A stretch of 64,000 nucleotides of DNA from Ignelater luminosus (GCA_011009095.1 VTPC01090413.1:262260-326259); one strand, 5' to 3'. Shown: positions 39,701 through 52,420, counted from the first letter of the stretch. Numbers and translations: made by a program. The notes: generated by a model not told the origin, from the letters alone.

Positions 39701-42700
39701 ATTGAAAACCTAATAAACAGTATTGTCATTCAGTTGGTTTACTCACTACAAATGTATTTGCCGCTAAAGCCTTTTCTACCAGCTTAATGGGATTGTGAGG
39801 ATGCAATCTCGGCAATACATAAACACAAGTTTACGGATTAAATCCTGAAGTTTGTTAAAAATACTTATAGATCGTTCCTATTCAATTTATGAACTGCAGT
39901 TTAAAGAACTTAACTTAAAGTTATTATTGCATTCTTAAGTGAGTGACTCCTTAAATTTAATTTAGAAATGTAATTTGTATTTTAAGCTACGGCAAGTTTT
40001 TGATATTTCTTAGAAAAAAATTAAATGAGAGAGAGCTGAGCTACAGTTTCTAAAATTTAATGTTTATGAAGAGTTTAATATCACATTCTTCTTTTGCTGC
40101 ACCAAAGCACTGCTTTAATTTATTTATTGATTCAAATTAAAACAAAATCAGTACACGGCATGCCACCACCTTACAAATTCCAAATTTATTTGTTGCTAGT
40201 AACTGTATAACTTTAGATATTCAAAACAGGAACTGTCTGTTGTTATTTATATTTGAATTAATCGTTGTACGGACAGCAAGCCAAAAATTTATAAATTTGT
40301 GAATATGTTAAAAGTTAATTACCGTTTACGTAGACAAAAGAAATATTTGTAGTCAAATGACTAATTTAATTCAATGTCATTGCGTTTTGCTATTATATCT
40401 TGAGACGATCAAAATATAAATTTTTGTCGGCTTCTAGGAAAATAAGAGAAAATTTTTCTTTATTCAGCAAATTTGAATTTTTATTTGTAAACTGTAAACC
40501 TGTTCAACGGGTTTGAGATTTCACGATACTATTAGTTAGTTCCATTTGAAATTAATTCTTAAAGCAACTTTAATTAAAGATATTGCCAGCTCCTAAACAA
40601 ACATAGTGTAAGCTAAGTTCAAACTATTAGAAAAACTAGAGACTAGATAAACGACATATTGAACGTGTTCAGTATTAATTTGGTAACCAAAAGTACTATA
40701 GAGAGAACAGAGGTTCATCAGTTTCTGCTTTAATCCTTTCTATTGGTTTTGCAAACGGATCTCACTAAACGCAAATTTGATGTTGATTTTCCTCTGAATA
40801 AATAGTGTGCTGAGGATTAAATCTTTTTTATCTTCCCAGATTAAGTTCAGCCCAGCGTAGTTACTTTGAGACCTGTAGAAGAACTAACAAAACTATGGTG
40901 GGCTTAAACGAATATGAATACAAAGACATTGAAAAATAATAGAACGCATACTACAGCAAAAAAAAGACTTAAAGTAGCTCCTGTAGCATCAGGATCAATA
41001 TGTGAAACATTAAATTGTTGTGTCTCCTTAGCCATCAAGCAGTGGAAACGGGTGAGTTAAAATTAATGACAAAATTTGTCGAATAGCCCGAAAAACTGAT
41101 TTCTAAAGCGTGTGCATTGGAGAGTCAAATGGAATCTAAGAGGTAAGACTGCAGGTAAGGCAAATGATATGATGGGGAAAGGTTTGCTAAGAATCTAAGC
41201 TTATGCTTCATAAAATATATAACTATCCATATCGTGCACAGAATCTTTCATCTTAAAGGCAACAATCATCAAGGACAACAATTCCTATTTACAATTAAAC
41301 TGACTACTGACTGATAATACAAAACAAAATCAGGCAGTGTCTCTTAAAACAAGGAAGGCAATGTGATAAGCACATAAGTATTATACAATTCGAATGGTAG
41401 ATTACGTTACTAGTCCAGAACCAAATTCTCCACGGGGGAGCGTAGATAAATTCAGCTCGATATACAATTCAAGAGCTGAAAATCTGTAAGTCTTGTAAAA
41501 AGAGTTCCCGTTTGCATATTTTTGCATATCGGATTATGAAAATACCATAATAATTCAAAGGCAGGTTTTCGAAAACGTAAAGACGTTTAATCTTGCCATG
41601 GACGGCTTAAAATCGCAAAAATATGCAAAGATGATAGCGATGCAAATCTTCCACACGATACCAGGCCTATAGTTGCAGTTTTTTAACAGTTAAATTACGA
41701 GTTAAGTATAAAGAGGTTATTTTTGGAAATATTAAGCCTGATCTTTTAGCAAAAAAGTGGGAAAGGTAACTGAAGAAATAATTTTAATATAGAGCTTATG
41801 GAGTCATGACTCAATGATTAAAACGGTTCCTTAAATGAAAAGAAACATAGAGATTTGCTAAAGCAAATTTTTTTAAGAGAAACAAACCCAAATAGTCGAA
41901 AGTACTTACAAAGGAAAAGGTCCAGATATTCATATTTCTTGCATATGAATAGCTACACTTCCCAAAGAGTTTTGTTATAAAGCTTATGAATTTTATAGAT
42001 TTTGCTAACAGATAGTACTGACAGCTCGTAGTAAGACCAACGAAAAAGACGCAATGAGTTGACAAAATTAATAGTGAATGTTCCTAGTACAAGAAATCAA
42101 GGTACAAAGTGTTGATTGTTGTTTATGGAAATAAATATTATTTTATATAAATTATACCTAGTAAAGAAAAGTCGTAGTTCTATTTTAAAAATATTCCAAG
42201 AACAATTTTCGGATAATTCATAAACCCTGAACTCTTTATCTGAAGGTATTCTGCTAATAAAGATAAACTGTAACCTGTTACGTGGCAGAAACACTAGTAT
42301 AGTCCTCTGAAGATCTGGCGGCGGAGAACTTGAAACCTTACCGCATCTACTAGATTTCTGTCTCAACGGTCAGTTACTCTGGATATGTAACCACAATAAA
42401 AGTATAACAGAATACCTCTTACGGCTTTATTTTCAAGTAATAGTGGTTTCAATCTGAAAATTCCACCAGATAAAAGCAGCCAAAAAATCTTAAGTATCTG
42501 AATGTTAACTTTCTTCTTGATATGTGAGCTAATACCATCATTAAAATCCCAAAATAGTTATTATAGTCCATTTTCAAAAAATTGACTTCTTTAGCTCGCG
42601 GCGTTTTTTAAAAAGCCAACCAAAACGCTATTGGACTTTTTAACTTACTTACAGTTAACCTACCGTCGTTTACAGGACATCTTGTATTCTGAAATTGTTC

Positions 42701-43895
42701 TTTTAGTTACTAACAGACTTTGGGACTGTGGAGACAAAATTATAACGACTGCGCTAAGTGTTCAACATTAATATGGGTACCGCTAACCGCACCTGAACCA
42801 CTGATTAGCTCACTTACGCTACTATCAACATGTGTCTTTTGCTTCGATTTTATTCGGATAAAACAACATTCAGTGACGGCGCGGCGGCGTGTTGAAGTCT
42901 TTCAGTGTATAAATATAAAAAATGCATTTGAAAACAATGTTAGGGTCCTCTTGGTTTCTTAACTTTCAGACGAACACATTTTACTGAAATGAATTTTGAA
43001 GAAATTCTGAGTAAAGCTGCACCGTAGTTGGGACCACTGAACCCGAATCAATTTACCAGACACAGTTTCCGCCGTAGTTCAGCTACATTTTTAGTACAAA
43101 GTGTATACAAATGTTTCCAAGTCCAGTTGGCTACGGAGTCTAATTTTGGTATGCCGCCTTGTTGATTTATTTCAGCAACTAATACGTATTTGTTTTCTGT
43201 CATTTGTCATTTGCAAATGTCATTGTCCTGCATTAGCAATTTAGTTAATCTTTATTTATTTATTATTATTTATTTATTTAAGCTTTATTTACTTTAAAAT
43301 ATATAAATAATATGTTAAAATATCTTTAAGAGTTATTTTTTAATTATTGCTTTTTATGTTATTAACCTATTCTTGAAAATCATAAGATTAGGCAGCCATC
43401 ATAACAACGATGCAATGCGTATAACGTGACAAACCTATCCTGTTTTTAAAAGGGGGTAAATGCAGCCGTAAGCATGATTTCACAGCCCACTGGACCCAGA
43501 AACATTTATAAACACTTTGTAGTATATGGTTGGGCAGATGTCACTAATTTGAAACTACATGGAGCTTGAAATTAAGCAAATGTATGTACCAGAGGAATAT
43601 AATAGAAAGTTTCATAAAGAATTAAATTGATATTATGAATCAAAAATGTAAACTCATAAAGAATCTGTCGGTTTAAAAGAAAACTAATGATTATTTTAAT
43701 GTTAATAAGTCTTTCTACCTTTTCATCTACAACGGCTAATTACTCTTTAATTAATAAATAAATTATCATTTCATTTTACAGGACTAGTGCTTTCCTGCCT
43801 TAGAATTGGCCAGTGACATCATTTTTAGGACGGGTGCCTAAGGAACATCTAAGTCTAATTAAGACATACATTTGAAAGTCTGAAACAAAAAGCTA
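36781..43895. other. Long gene-poor AT-rich region
   Basis: About 7 kb outside the inverted repeat. I see no protein family, RNA gene or element. Visible details are an 18-bp perfect palindrome at 38,504-38,521, a CG-rich patch with TATA-like sequence near 42,875-42,925, and a TTTA simple repeat at about 43,251-43,281. ORFs at 42,097-42,366 (minus) and 42,720-42,962 (plus) are the longest and are unassigned. Exons of a host gene with long introns could be hidden here. Confidence 0.5.
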
Positions 43896-44280
43896 CTAAA
43901 CGATAACAAATAATCGAAATCAATATTGAACCTTAAAGCTTTCAAGGTTGGAACAACAGTTTTGGTCTATCTGCTAAACGATAAAAAATTATCGAAATAA
44001 TTATTGAACCTTAAGGTTCTCAGGGTTAGAGCAATACTTTTGGTCTATCTGCTAAACGATAAAAAATAATTGAAATCAATATTGAACCTTAAAGTTCTCA
44101 GGGTTAGAAAAACAGTTTTGGTCTATCTACTAAACGATAAAAAATAATCAAAATCAATATTGAACCTTAAAGTTCTCAGGGTTAGAACAACAGTTTTGGT
44201 CTATCTGCTAAACGATAAAAGATAATCGAAATCAATATTGAACCTTAAAGTTCTTAGGGTTAGAAAAACAGTTTTGATCT
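43896..44280 (+). repeat. 78-bp minisatellite, about 4.9 copies
   Basis: The phrase ctaaacgata starts at 43,896, 43,974, 44,052, 44,130 and 44,208, exactly 78 bp apart each time with no indel. Each unit continues with an AT-rich stretch, ttgaaccttaaagttctcag and a ttttggtctatct end. Units differ by a few substitutions. No spacers of variable sequence exist, so this is a simple tandem array. Confidence 0.97.
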
Positions 44281-47065
44281 CACGGTACTCAATAATATCC
44301 CATAGCTGCCAATACTAATAAAAGTGTAGATCGTTTACGACACTTAAAGATATTTCGAAAAACTTTCAAGATACTGTGAGCTATTTTATAAAAATTACTG
44401 AACAATTTCATCTGATCGACTCAGAGATTAGCATCGTATTTGTTTCAGGAAAGAGAAATCTAAATGTCTCTCGTCCGTCGCTAGTATCTAGACGTCTAGA
44501 CCTTTCTTTATTAGTTGCATCACACGGTGGTTCTTAAAAATGTAAAGAAATATTATTTCCGGAAAGAAGAGAAGAATCTTAGACTCTCACAAGATTTATA
44601 CGTATTTACAGTTGCATAACTGTCTTGATATATTTCTGATGCCCACTCGATAGTAATCAGAAATATCTGACCTTAGTTTTCTTTTATTTTTGCCATTTTT
44701 TCTGAGACTCAAAAGCACAAATACGCACCGTCTCTAAAGAAAAATGAAATTGATCAGTCGTTAGTTGCTTATGTGTTTTCATGAAATCGGTTGCTCTGCT
44801 GAGAATTGCATGTAGTTTAGTAATTATCAGGATTTGTTAAAAGCTTCCAACTTCAGTCCTGAATTTAGTCTGTTACTAAAACGTTATTTATACTTTACTT
44901 TTAGACTTCTAGAATAGCATTGGGAATTTATTTCCTGTTAACTTAGGTTCAGTTTGTCTGAGCGTAAAATTCATTCTAACTTCTAGTGTCTTTATGTAGT
45001 GGTGTTTCTTTTTTTTGTAATAGAAATCTTGTAAATTTGATTTTATTCTTTCTATTTTCGCCACTAGACGGGATTTATTATAATTAACTATAATAAATTT
45101 GTTCAGGCTACTGGTTTTATTTTGAGATTCGGTAGCATACTGATTATGCCTAGTACTAAAGTAAAAGACGGCAATGTAGTAAGAGTAAGCCATAGACAGA
45201 TTATGCAACGCCCAAATACTTCAATATGGAACTTCCATAGGGGTTGGACCTGACGTTGATACTAAGATTCAAAATGGAATTCTGTGCAGGATAAAAGAGG
45301 CACTTTCCAGAAACTTGGTAGCGTTACGATTAGAATCTTGGAGTTAAAGAATTTCTACTCGTAAAGCTTGTCCGTTTCATGAAAGAGATTTGGACAGAAA
45401 ACTATGGTACAAGTCAATCTACTGGACATACATATAATGAAGCACATTTTCGAAAAAATCTATTCTTTCTTTTTAAATTGAGTCTGAGTTAGTCTAGAAA
45501 TATTCAAGTAGTCTATTAAATAAATTCAAGGTACAGTTGGCCTAATATAAAATGTTGTGCCGCATAGGTACTATAAGACACGAAAACTTATGCTTTCTGG
45601 AAAATAATTAAGAAATTGCCTGGTGCCAAGATCTCTTTGTAACATATTACACAGCTGTTCATTAAAAATCAGGACACAAGAGAAGGCAAATATTAGTGAC
45701 ATGACAAACCAGTTTAAGGTTTTAGTATGCTTTGTATCAAACAGTCCCATTAAAAAATGTACTGGTTACAGTAGAAGCTATCATTAGTACACCGAATTGA
45801 CCTAGATACGTTATTCAAAAAGAAATATTTGTTTGTATTGACTGTTTTAGGCCAGTTTACACGATCTTGCCAAAACGTCTTAATTCCTGATTAGTCAAAG
45901 TAAGTGTATGTAATAATAACAGACAAACAAGGATATACCCCACCTCCTTAGTAAGGAAGTAAATCCACTGGTTGATAGAAGGTTTCTCTTGTTTGCTCTT
46001 TAGTCACAACCGTCTTTGCTCATTGAAAATCTTTGACTAAATCTAGAACTGTTGGTAGTAGGACAACTGACTTTGAGTCAGCAAGGTGAAGATGTGAGAA
46101 TTGAACAGATGGTATATCAAATATACCTAATGATAGTATGGTAGTCTAAAGAAGAATTTAAAGATTTGCTGACACGTTTGTGATCGTTTTTCCATAGACA
46201 TTATAGCTATTTGACTTGACACTCCCCACCAAAATGCGAATAAATTGAGACCTTGACGTCCTAAGTGGTATCACGACAAATGAATGGATTTTGGTCATCG
46301 GAAAATTAAACGGATTTTTGGCTTTTTTTGGTATACAGGTTCGAAAACTTTAGTTAATTTGAATTGTTTTAATTATCATTTGACTTTGACAGAAGGAAGA
46401 AAATGGAAAGGACTTTGACCGCCACAGTAGATAGACTTAAACACAATATTTGCAGATTTCTCAGCAATTTTGACCAGACATTGTGACAAACACCGCAAAT
46501 CACTATCAATCAATTAACTATAGCATTTGGAAAAAGTCAATAGCATATTTAGAGAACCGTACTAGACAACTGTATAGAATATAAGCCGCAAAATTAAAAA
46601 TTAGAATCAAAGAAGCTATTTAGTTTGCTTACGTCCCGCAAGATTGCCCTAGTGCCAAAGTATCTCAAATTGGATTATAATTTCAAAGCTAATAAAAGCA
46701 ATGCAAAGTTTGAACAAAGAATTGTCATGATTAACAAGAATATTTAACACAAAAACGTTTGGTTTTCAAAACTTTATCAAAATATGAAATACTTTGTTCT
46801 TTAGGCTTTTAATAAAATGGTATGCGAACTATTCTCAAGTGTCAACAACTAATTAGAAAAAAAATGAATTTTGTTAAAGAACTTATAACGTCAAACACAT
46901 AAGTTTACGCAACGAATAACAAAATACTTAATGGTACAAATCGATTTTAACATTTGAAAGAGTTAATGTACTGTAGAGAATAAAAACTGAATGGGGAATC
47001 TACTAAAGATAATCCTATGCAGGATATTTTAAAATATAAGAATCCATTAATATTATTACCTGCTG
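44281..47065. other. No feature seen
   Basis: AT-rich sequence without a recognised gene. A weak tRNA-like anticodon arm near 46,050 is not convincing. Confidence 0.45.
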
Positions 47066-47314
47066 TTAACTTAAGAGGCTATTTTCTAAAAAGCCACTCT
47101 TGGTAAAGCAATTGGTAATACCCATAAAAGAACCCACGTAAAAAGAGTAGTCGATCCTTTTAGTATGTAACAAAATATCAAGCACACAAACACCGCTTTT
47201 AGATAGAAAATCGTCATCAAACCGGTACACTACATAAAAACCCTCTTTTTCTCTTACAAAGCCATAATAGAATGTTTGATTAAACATTGGCAAGCTACTG
47301 AAGTTGTCACGCAT
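47066..47314 (-). CDS. Unassigned ORF, 82 codons
   Basis: The ATG-started frame runs from 47,314 to a TAA and reads MRDNFSSLPMFNQTFYYGF at its start, with aromatic and charged residues in a protein-like mixture (VREKEGFYVVYRFDDDF, then LLHTKRIDYSFYV). Its codon third positions look less AT-biased than the flanks. Just upstream on the same strand is TTCCTTTAG, which could be a splice acceptor, so it may be a last exon rather than a whole gene. I do not recognise the protein, see no domain motif, and see no neighbour that explains it. It may equally be a chance ORF or a scrap of an unknown element. Confidence 0.3.
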   Translation of the reverse strand: MRDNFSSLPMFNQTFYYGFVREKEGFYVVYRFDDDFLSKSGVCVLDILLHTKRIDYSFYVGSFMGITNCFTKSGFLENSLLS

Positions 47315-49308
47315 GTAAATCTCTAAAGGAAGCCACTATAAATACACACCATACAAAGTAATATTTGTTATTCAAGAAAAGGGTTTGATATTCCGTCTTG
47401 TGTACGTAATGTGAATATCACTGTAATTGAAATGTCAAATGTGAAACTAACTTTATGCAAATTTAATCTTAAGAATCAATCAGAGAAAAAACATCAAAGA
47501 GAGTTACCAAAGGGAATTCGTTTCTTATCAAGATAATGCGTCGAGTTACAAGTCTCGTATTAGATATCGGCCGCCAACGTTGATGGAAGTTCTGGGTTAA
47601 TCGGCCGCTTTTAGGTTTTATCTTACGTCTAATAACTATTGACCAGTTTGCTATTTTCAACTTTTAGTTAAGACTCAATGTGGAAAATATAAAATAATAA
47701 ATTTAAATGTTATTTTAAAAGAATTAAAAATTCTATTGCAGTTATTTTACCCTGACATTGCTCACAGAAATTGCACAAATTACATAATTTAGATCATCCT
47801 ACACAGTTTAATCTCCTAGATTTAAATTAAATGGACAGAGTGACCAATGTTAACCTTTCTTGTTAATTGCTTTCGGACAGAACTAACAGAGTCAACTGTT
47901 ACGATTTTGTATTTCTCCTAGATAAAAGGTTTTTTTGCTGGGCATTTCAGAAAAATATGTTGGGATGTTTTAGAAGATACGCTGGTGTTTTTCGTAAAAA
48001 CCTGACATGTAAAAATAAGATGTCATTTCTTTATAAAAAGCGTGGAAACTGTAAAAGTATTTTGTTGTTCGGATATTGAGTAGCCCCAAGATTTCTAGAA
48101 TAGGATTACTAAAATTTCTGAAATTATTTTCAAATTTTTTGCATAAATATTTAAGAAGAGGCCAATCCTTATTAGAATAACGACATTAGAAAGAAAAGAG
48201 TGCTCTAATTGATTTTAACTTCACCACGTTATTCTATAGACAAAGAATGTAAATTTAAGATACTTCATCATTAAGGACCTTAGGCAAGCAACGATAACCT
48301 AATTCTGCTTGAATTTCAGCAATTATGAAAAATCCAGAATCTCACTTTCTGTAATTCACAGATTATCTTTATAAAGCACCTATAATTTGGTTACCGTTTA
48401 TATAAGCGAATAAATTCATAGGCGTGTAAAAAATGCAGTTGATTGAATACATTCTTCTTTCCTAAACTAATCCTGCTAATGTAGTTTGTCAAATTTAAAC
48501 CTTCACAGCAGTGTTTAGGTTTGTAAACAAGAATAATCTTCAAACCGAAACCGTTCATCTCTTTATTGACTCCTTCTCCTTAGAGGTCTTTTTTTATTGA
48601 GTACTTTTTAATGTTTTTTTTATATTCCTCTACTTGTTACTGCATTTTCTTTGAAATTCTCTCTATACGTTTTTTCTTTGCCTTTAATAAACCCTAACTT
48701 CTTCATTTCTCTTCAGATATACTTCTAAAGAAACAAATAATAAAAAAGAAAAACTATCATACTTTAAATTACAAACAATAGGAAAAGGTAAAAAAAGACA
48801 GATTAGCAACTTACACGATGAGAAAACGGAGATTTAAAAGCGTTAGGCCTTACAGTAATGTAATATGTGCAGTACGTTAAATACATGAGTACAAAGCGTA
48901 CGCATTCCTGCGTTTCATAGCCCTGAAAACGGTATCCAATAGAGTGCAATGTGTTTAGAAATTTCTGAATACGTCCCTGTGTAGTTGCATATACTGATTA
49001 TAATTGCGCTTATTTTGTTCCATAGAATTTTTTGCAATTAAGATTAATGATTGTAGGTGTGCCTGTGAAACAAGAACAATAATAGTAAACCATTCCAGGG
49101 TTTTTATTGAAACTGCGACATGCAGTAGGAAAACGGTAGAATAATTTTTGAGAGAGCACTGTTTTGGTGAAATTTGAGTGATTGGCCTAGTGCTCTAGAG
49201 CTTGTAAACAATACATTCGCATTAAGAGTTGGAAGCTCGAGAGAGTTTAGATTTTATTTGGTAATAAGATCCTGAAACCTCCAATCATCTGATGAAGAGT
49301 CTCACTCG
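47315..49308. other. No feature seen
   Basis: AT-rich sequence without a recognised gene or repeat. ORFs at 47,469-47,660 and 47,867-48,079 have no recognisable content. Confidence 0.45.
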
Positions 49309-49755
49309 TCATATTTTGCGTTTACAAAAACCTCCAGCGTGCCGACAGCCATTCCAGCTCATAGGGAAGATAATATTGTAGATCACCTCTTGTGAGTATG
49401 TTTTGTGATTGTGCCAGCGTTTATAATTTGTGAGATCACTTTGTATTCTTATCTTTTTATAATTAATCTCAATAATTGAAAGAAGTCTTAGAGTTTTGCT
49501 GGTGCGTTCTAAATCGAGTCTAATAAATTTAGCTAGAAATTCCTTGTATCAAAATTCAAGTTTGTTGAGACATTTTCTGAGAAGCAGCCGTTGAAATTGC
49601 AACAAATATGGTCTTGTATTTAATTTATGCGTTAAAATCATTTGTTTGGTGGCAGGAAATTTTCTTAATATATTTATTGAATAATCGTACTTGGAATAAA
49701 CAGATTTTTGCAGCATTCTGCTAGCATAAAATATGTCTTGGCAAAGGCTAGACAC
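49309..49755 (-). pseudogene. Unknown protein relic, about 149 codons with one stop
   Basis: On the minus strand one frame stays open for about 149 codons from 49,755 except for a single TGA after KCLNKLEF. That is far more than expected by chance in such AT-rich DNA. The first part reads RMLQKSVYSKYDYSINILRK, the second LRLLSIIEINYKKIRIQSDL and KRWHNHKTYSQEVI. It is rich in basic residues. It lies on the same strand as, and just downstream of, the OTU/RT retroelement relic, so it could be the distal part of that element or an older insertion. I cannot name the family. Confidence 0.4.
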
Positions 49756-49899
49756 GGTTGCGGGATGTGGGAAGGGTTAGCGTGAAGCGTGCTGCAACGG
49801 TCTGAAATCATTCGGTCTGAAGTGGTCTCTTGGATTAGGTCAAGAAAGTGCAAACTCCTCTAGACGCTACAGTTTTTACATGCACCGTAGAAACTTGCA

Positions 49900-50025
49900 T
49901 TATTTTTGTAGTCGGAATATGCCTTTGACAAGGTGTGGTAGGGCATTGAGCCAGGAACCGGATGTCATGTATCGCGCCGCTAAAAGACGAGCTTCATTTT
50001 TTGCGGCATTGGTTGAAATTGTAAG
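49900..50025 (-). pseudogene. Post-RT segment of a retroelement polyprotein
   Basis: A 41-codon frame contains AKNEARLLAARYMTSGSWLN followed by ALP. This matches a conserved segment that follows the reverse transcriptase in a group of invertebrate non-LTR polyproteins, typically read as ARLL...SG.WL.ALP. In that group, as I recall, a zinc-binding and restriction-like endonuclease domain comes next. I could not follow that domain here beyond 49,900. The piece is in the right order and strand relative to the RT relic upstream. Confidence 0.6.
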
Positions 50026-51282
50026 ATCGAACAAAGTGTGCTAAATCACTGGAGCTTTTCATACATATTGAATGCAGCAAACGAGACCTGCTGGGACTTC
50101 GTCAGCATGACCGAGGTCTCCCAAAATCTTTGGACTTCAGCAATAATTGTTGTTGTGTTAAAAAAAGATGTCGGCTGAAAGAAGGGACTCGGGGTAAGAC
50201 AGAGAACTGTTTAACGAAGCCAAGAAGCACGGGATAGTAATATTAACAGAGTGTCTAATTCCAAGTCTACCCATCTTTACCGGTAAGGACGATTGCAACC
50301 AAGCGTCTCTTGAGAGGGGAATGTTTAGGATGGCTTTTAATGACGACTTTAGCGTGGCGTCATATTTTTCCAAAACATACATTTTTGTCCAAGTCAGACT
50401 ACATCTTAGAAAGTAGATCAGGCGAGGGATAGATATTGATGCACGAAGGAGGAGAAAGGCAGAATGGCGACTGAGAAGTAGTAAGCGTTTTGTCATTATG
50501 TGTAGTGCTTCAGTTTTTGTTTAAAGAATGGCGTCAATCATTTTTTAGAGGAACTCCAAGTAGTTGTATGTGTTCCTCTTGCGTTACTGTTATACCTGGT
50601 GCCTTTTCTTGAAGAGCTCTATCGAAGATTGCTCCTCATTAACCGATCGAGCTCCTACTACCGCCATTTCGCAATTTGATGAGTTTAGGGTTAGTCCCAC
50701 TTTTCTGCACGACATCTAAGTTTGCCAGCACGACTGCTAGACTGTTCTCTATGATGGCATCATCCAAATACTATAGATTTAGTTCCGTCTGTATGGCATG
50801 CACAATTGGCTAAATAACAAGAGCAAGAATTGCAGGCTCCAACGGGTCTCCTTGACATCCAAGTGCGGATGGGAGAGACGTCAAATAAAAAAAAAGGGTG
50901 CTGGATTCCCGGTAGCAGCTTTCAATTAATGGGTATGCTAACAGCACTTAGCATTATATCCCTCCTTACTTCATTAAATGCATTTTGGAAGCTTAGCTTT
51001 AGAACAACCTTGGGAGATTTGTGTTTGGCATTAATATAAGTCCATGCTGAGTGAGCATCAATCTCGGCTTTTCTTGGAATTCCTACCCTTAGCTGATGAG
51101 GGATGAGTTCATTAGTTATAGGTTTTTTGATTCTTTGGAACACCACCTTCGCAGTCATTCTTCGAAAAGTTATACCCACTGCTATCTGTCTAAATCCACC
51201 AGCTTTTTTTTTAGAGCTGTTAGACTTGCATCAAAGAGAATTCGACGTATTACAGTATTTGTTCTTGACCGAAGTAACATAG

Positions 51283-51565
51283 CAATGAAACACAATAATG
51301 TCTTAGTAAGTCGTTCATGGATTCCTTCTTTCTTCACGGTGAGAAGATCTTTTAGGATTTAAAACTTTATTCCGTCAATGCCACCTGCAGCTCCTGACGG
51401 TAGCTATAATAGCTTTCAACAATGAAACACAATAATGTCTTAGTAAGTCGTTCATGGATTCCTTCTTTCTTCACGGTGAGAAGATCTTTTAGGATNNNNN
51501 NNNNNATAAAACTTTATTCCGTCAATGCCACCTGCAGCTCCTGAAGGTAGCTATAATAGCTTTCA
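51283..51565. repeat. 137-bp direct duplication inside the RT relic, with gap
   Basis: Sequence 51,283-51,419 is repeated from 51,420 onwards. The second copy is split by the N run and ends at about 51,565. The copies are nearly identical, differing at one base seen clearly (gacgg against gaagg) and at the gap edge. Identity this high in an old relic points to a recent tandem duplication or unmerged contig ends. Confidence 0.9.
51496..51505. other. Assembly gap (10 N)
   Basis: A run of exactly 10 N, a conventional size for a gap of unknown length, placed inside the second copy of the 137-bp duplication. Confidence 1.
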
Positions 51566-51883
51566 GTTCCTTCTCCTCTGCTTCGGGTACTTTAATGGGT
51601 TCCGTCGGTGGACTCGAAAAAGTTGTAGGTGTGGGATGGGGAGGGTGCTTTTTTGCAAGAGCAAGAATGGTTTCCTTATTATGGGGCGCTGTAGTGTCTT
51701 CTGATGTCAATAGTCGCAGTGCACCATGTATGTCACCGTTGTCGACTAGCTTTGCCTCCACCTTCTTCGTTAATTGAGTTTTGTTTGAGGTCCTTGTGTA
51801 AGTAGGTTTGGGGTTGCGAGCATGAGGAGCAGCTGCGGAGCGGTTGGATTTCCATACTGATACCCTCTTCTTTACATAGGTTA

Positions 51884-52384
51884 TTAAATTAGAGACTTTT
51901 TTAAACGGATTTGGCGAGTGAAGTACAGCAAAAGAAATAGGAAAGGTCTTTCTATGAGGATATCGAGTTTTTTTACCACTATTGCTTCCAACGTCTGTGC
52001 AAGGGCTTCAGCAACTGACGATCTAGCACCCTTTGAAACGTGACGAAGTGTCGACACGATCCCTTTTAGTTCTGTTAATCTTTGACCAAAAAATTGTGTA
52101 TCATAGTATAATGAGAAAGCTCCCCGGGGACCTAGACGATTTATTTTTGTGTTTAGAAAGGTCCTATAAACAAGTTTTCCAAATGTGGAAGCATTTAGTG
52201 TAGCGCATTTACATGACTCTAGATATTTTGAGAAAAGCAGTTTCTTCGCTATGGGTTGTGTCTCGCTTCTGTCCTTTATGACGTTTAATAATATCCATTC
52301 TTCTGTAGTTTTGAGATTCTGTATTGCATTTTGCTGGTAAACAATGGGAGGGTTAGCTAATCTGCCTAATTCCTTTTTCGGTTG
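51884..52384 (-). pseudogene. RFX-like winged-helix segment of the same polyprotein
   Basis: This 166-codon frame has no ATG and lies between a TGA and a TAA. Residues 27-95 (52,306-52,100) match the RFX DNA-binding domain: TEEWILLNVI, LLFSKYLESC, LNASTFGKLVYRTF and RLGPRGAFSLYYD. In RFX proteins the equivalents are the FGKLIR helix and the R-R-L-G-x-R-G wing that contacts DNA. The RLG.RG core and the tyrosine pair are kept; one arginine before RLG is an asparagine. The frame is the same as that of the OTU piece upstream, separated only by two stop codons, so both once belonged to one protein. A helical segment (SVAEALAQTLEAIVVKKLDI) follows. A frameshift separates it from the RT part. Confidence 0.75.
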
Positions 52385-52420
52385 TCAATGTGGTTTATCC
52401 CCTAGACTTGGATTGCATTT

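Larger units (their letters stand above)
50158..51860 (-). pseudogene. Reverse transcriptase relic of the OTU-containing retroelement
   Basis: The order on the minus strand is a lead-in piece (51,761-51,522: NGDIHGALRLLTSEDTTAPH), then after a frameshift SGAAGGIDGIKF, the RT palm start (51,179-50,922: GITFRRMTAKVV, KVVLKLSFQNAFNEVRRDIM), a QGDPL-like segment, and the catalytic box YLDD at 50,759-50,770. Next comes 50,496-50,158 with SISIPRLIYFLRC, YDATLKSSLKAILNIPLSRD and PVKMGRLGIRHSVN. This is the layout of a metazoan non-LTR RT family distinct from the LINEs in the arms. Stops and frameshifts are frequent, and a 137-bp duplication with a 10-N gap interrupts it near its start. Clade not assigned. 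Confidence 0.88.

Noticed and set aside
42720..42962. Possible promoter and first exon (TATAAATA, TCAGT initiator-like sequences, CG-rich patch)
   Set aside because: The elements are short and their spacing is not that of a core promoter. The ORF has no recognisable domain and no partner exon was found.
43896..44280. CRISPR array
   Set aside because: Units are contiguous 78-bp repeats with no variable spacers, in a eukaryotic context.
44909..45208. 99-codon ORF on the minus strand
   Set aside because: It needs a non-ATG start for full length, is lysine- and asparagine-rich as expected from AT-rich DNA, and matches nothing.
46030..46110. tRNA-Gln-like anticodon arm (ACTGA CTTTGAG TCAGC) with weak box A
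   Set aside because: The acceptor stem and T arm do not form and box B is poor. It could at most be a very old tRNA-derived SINE scrap.
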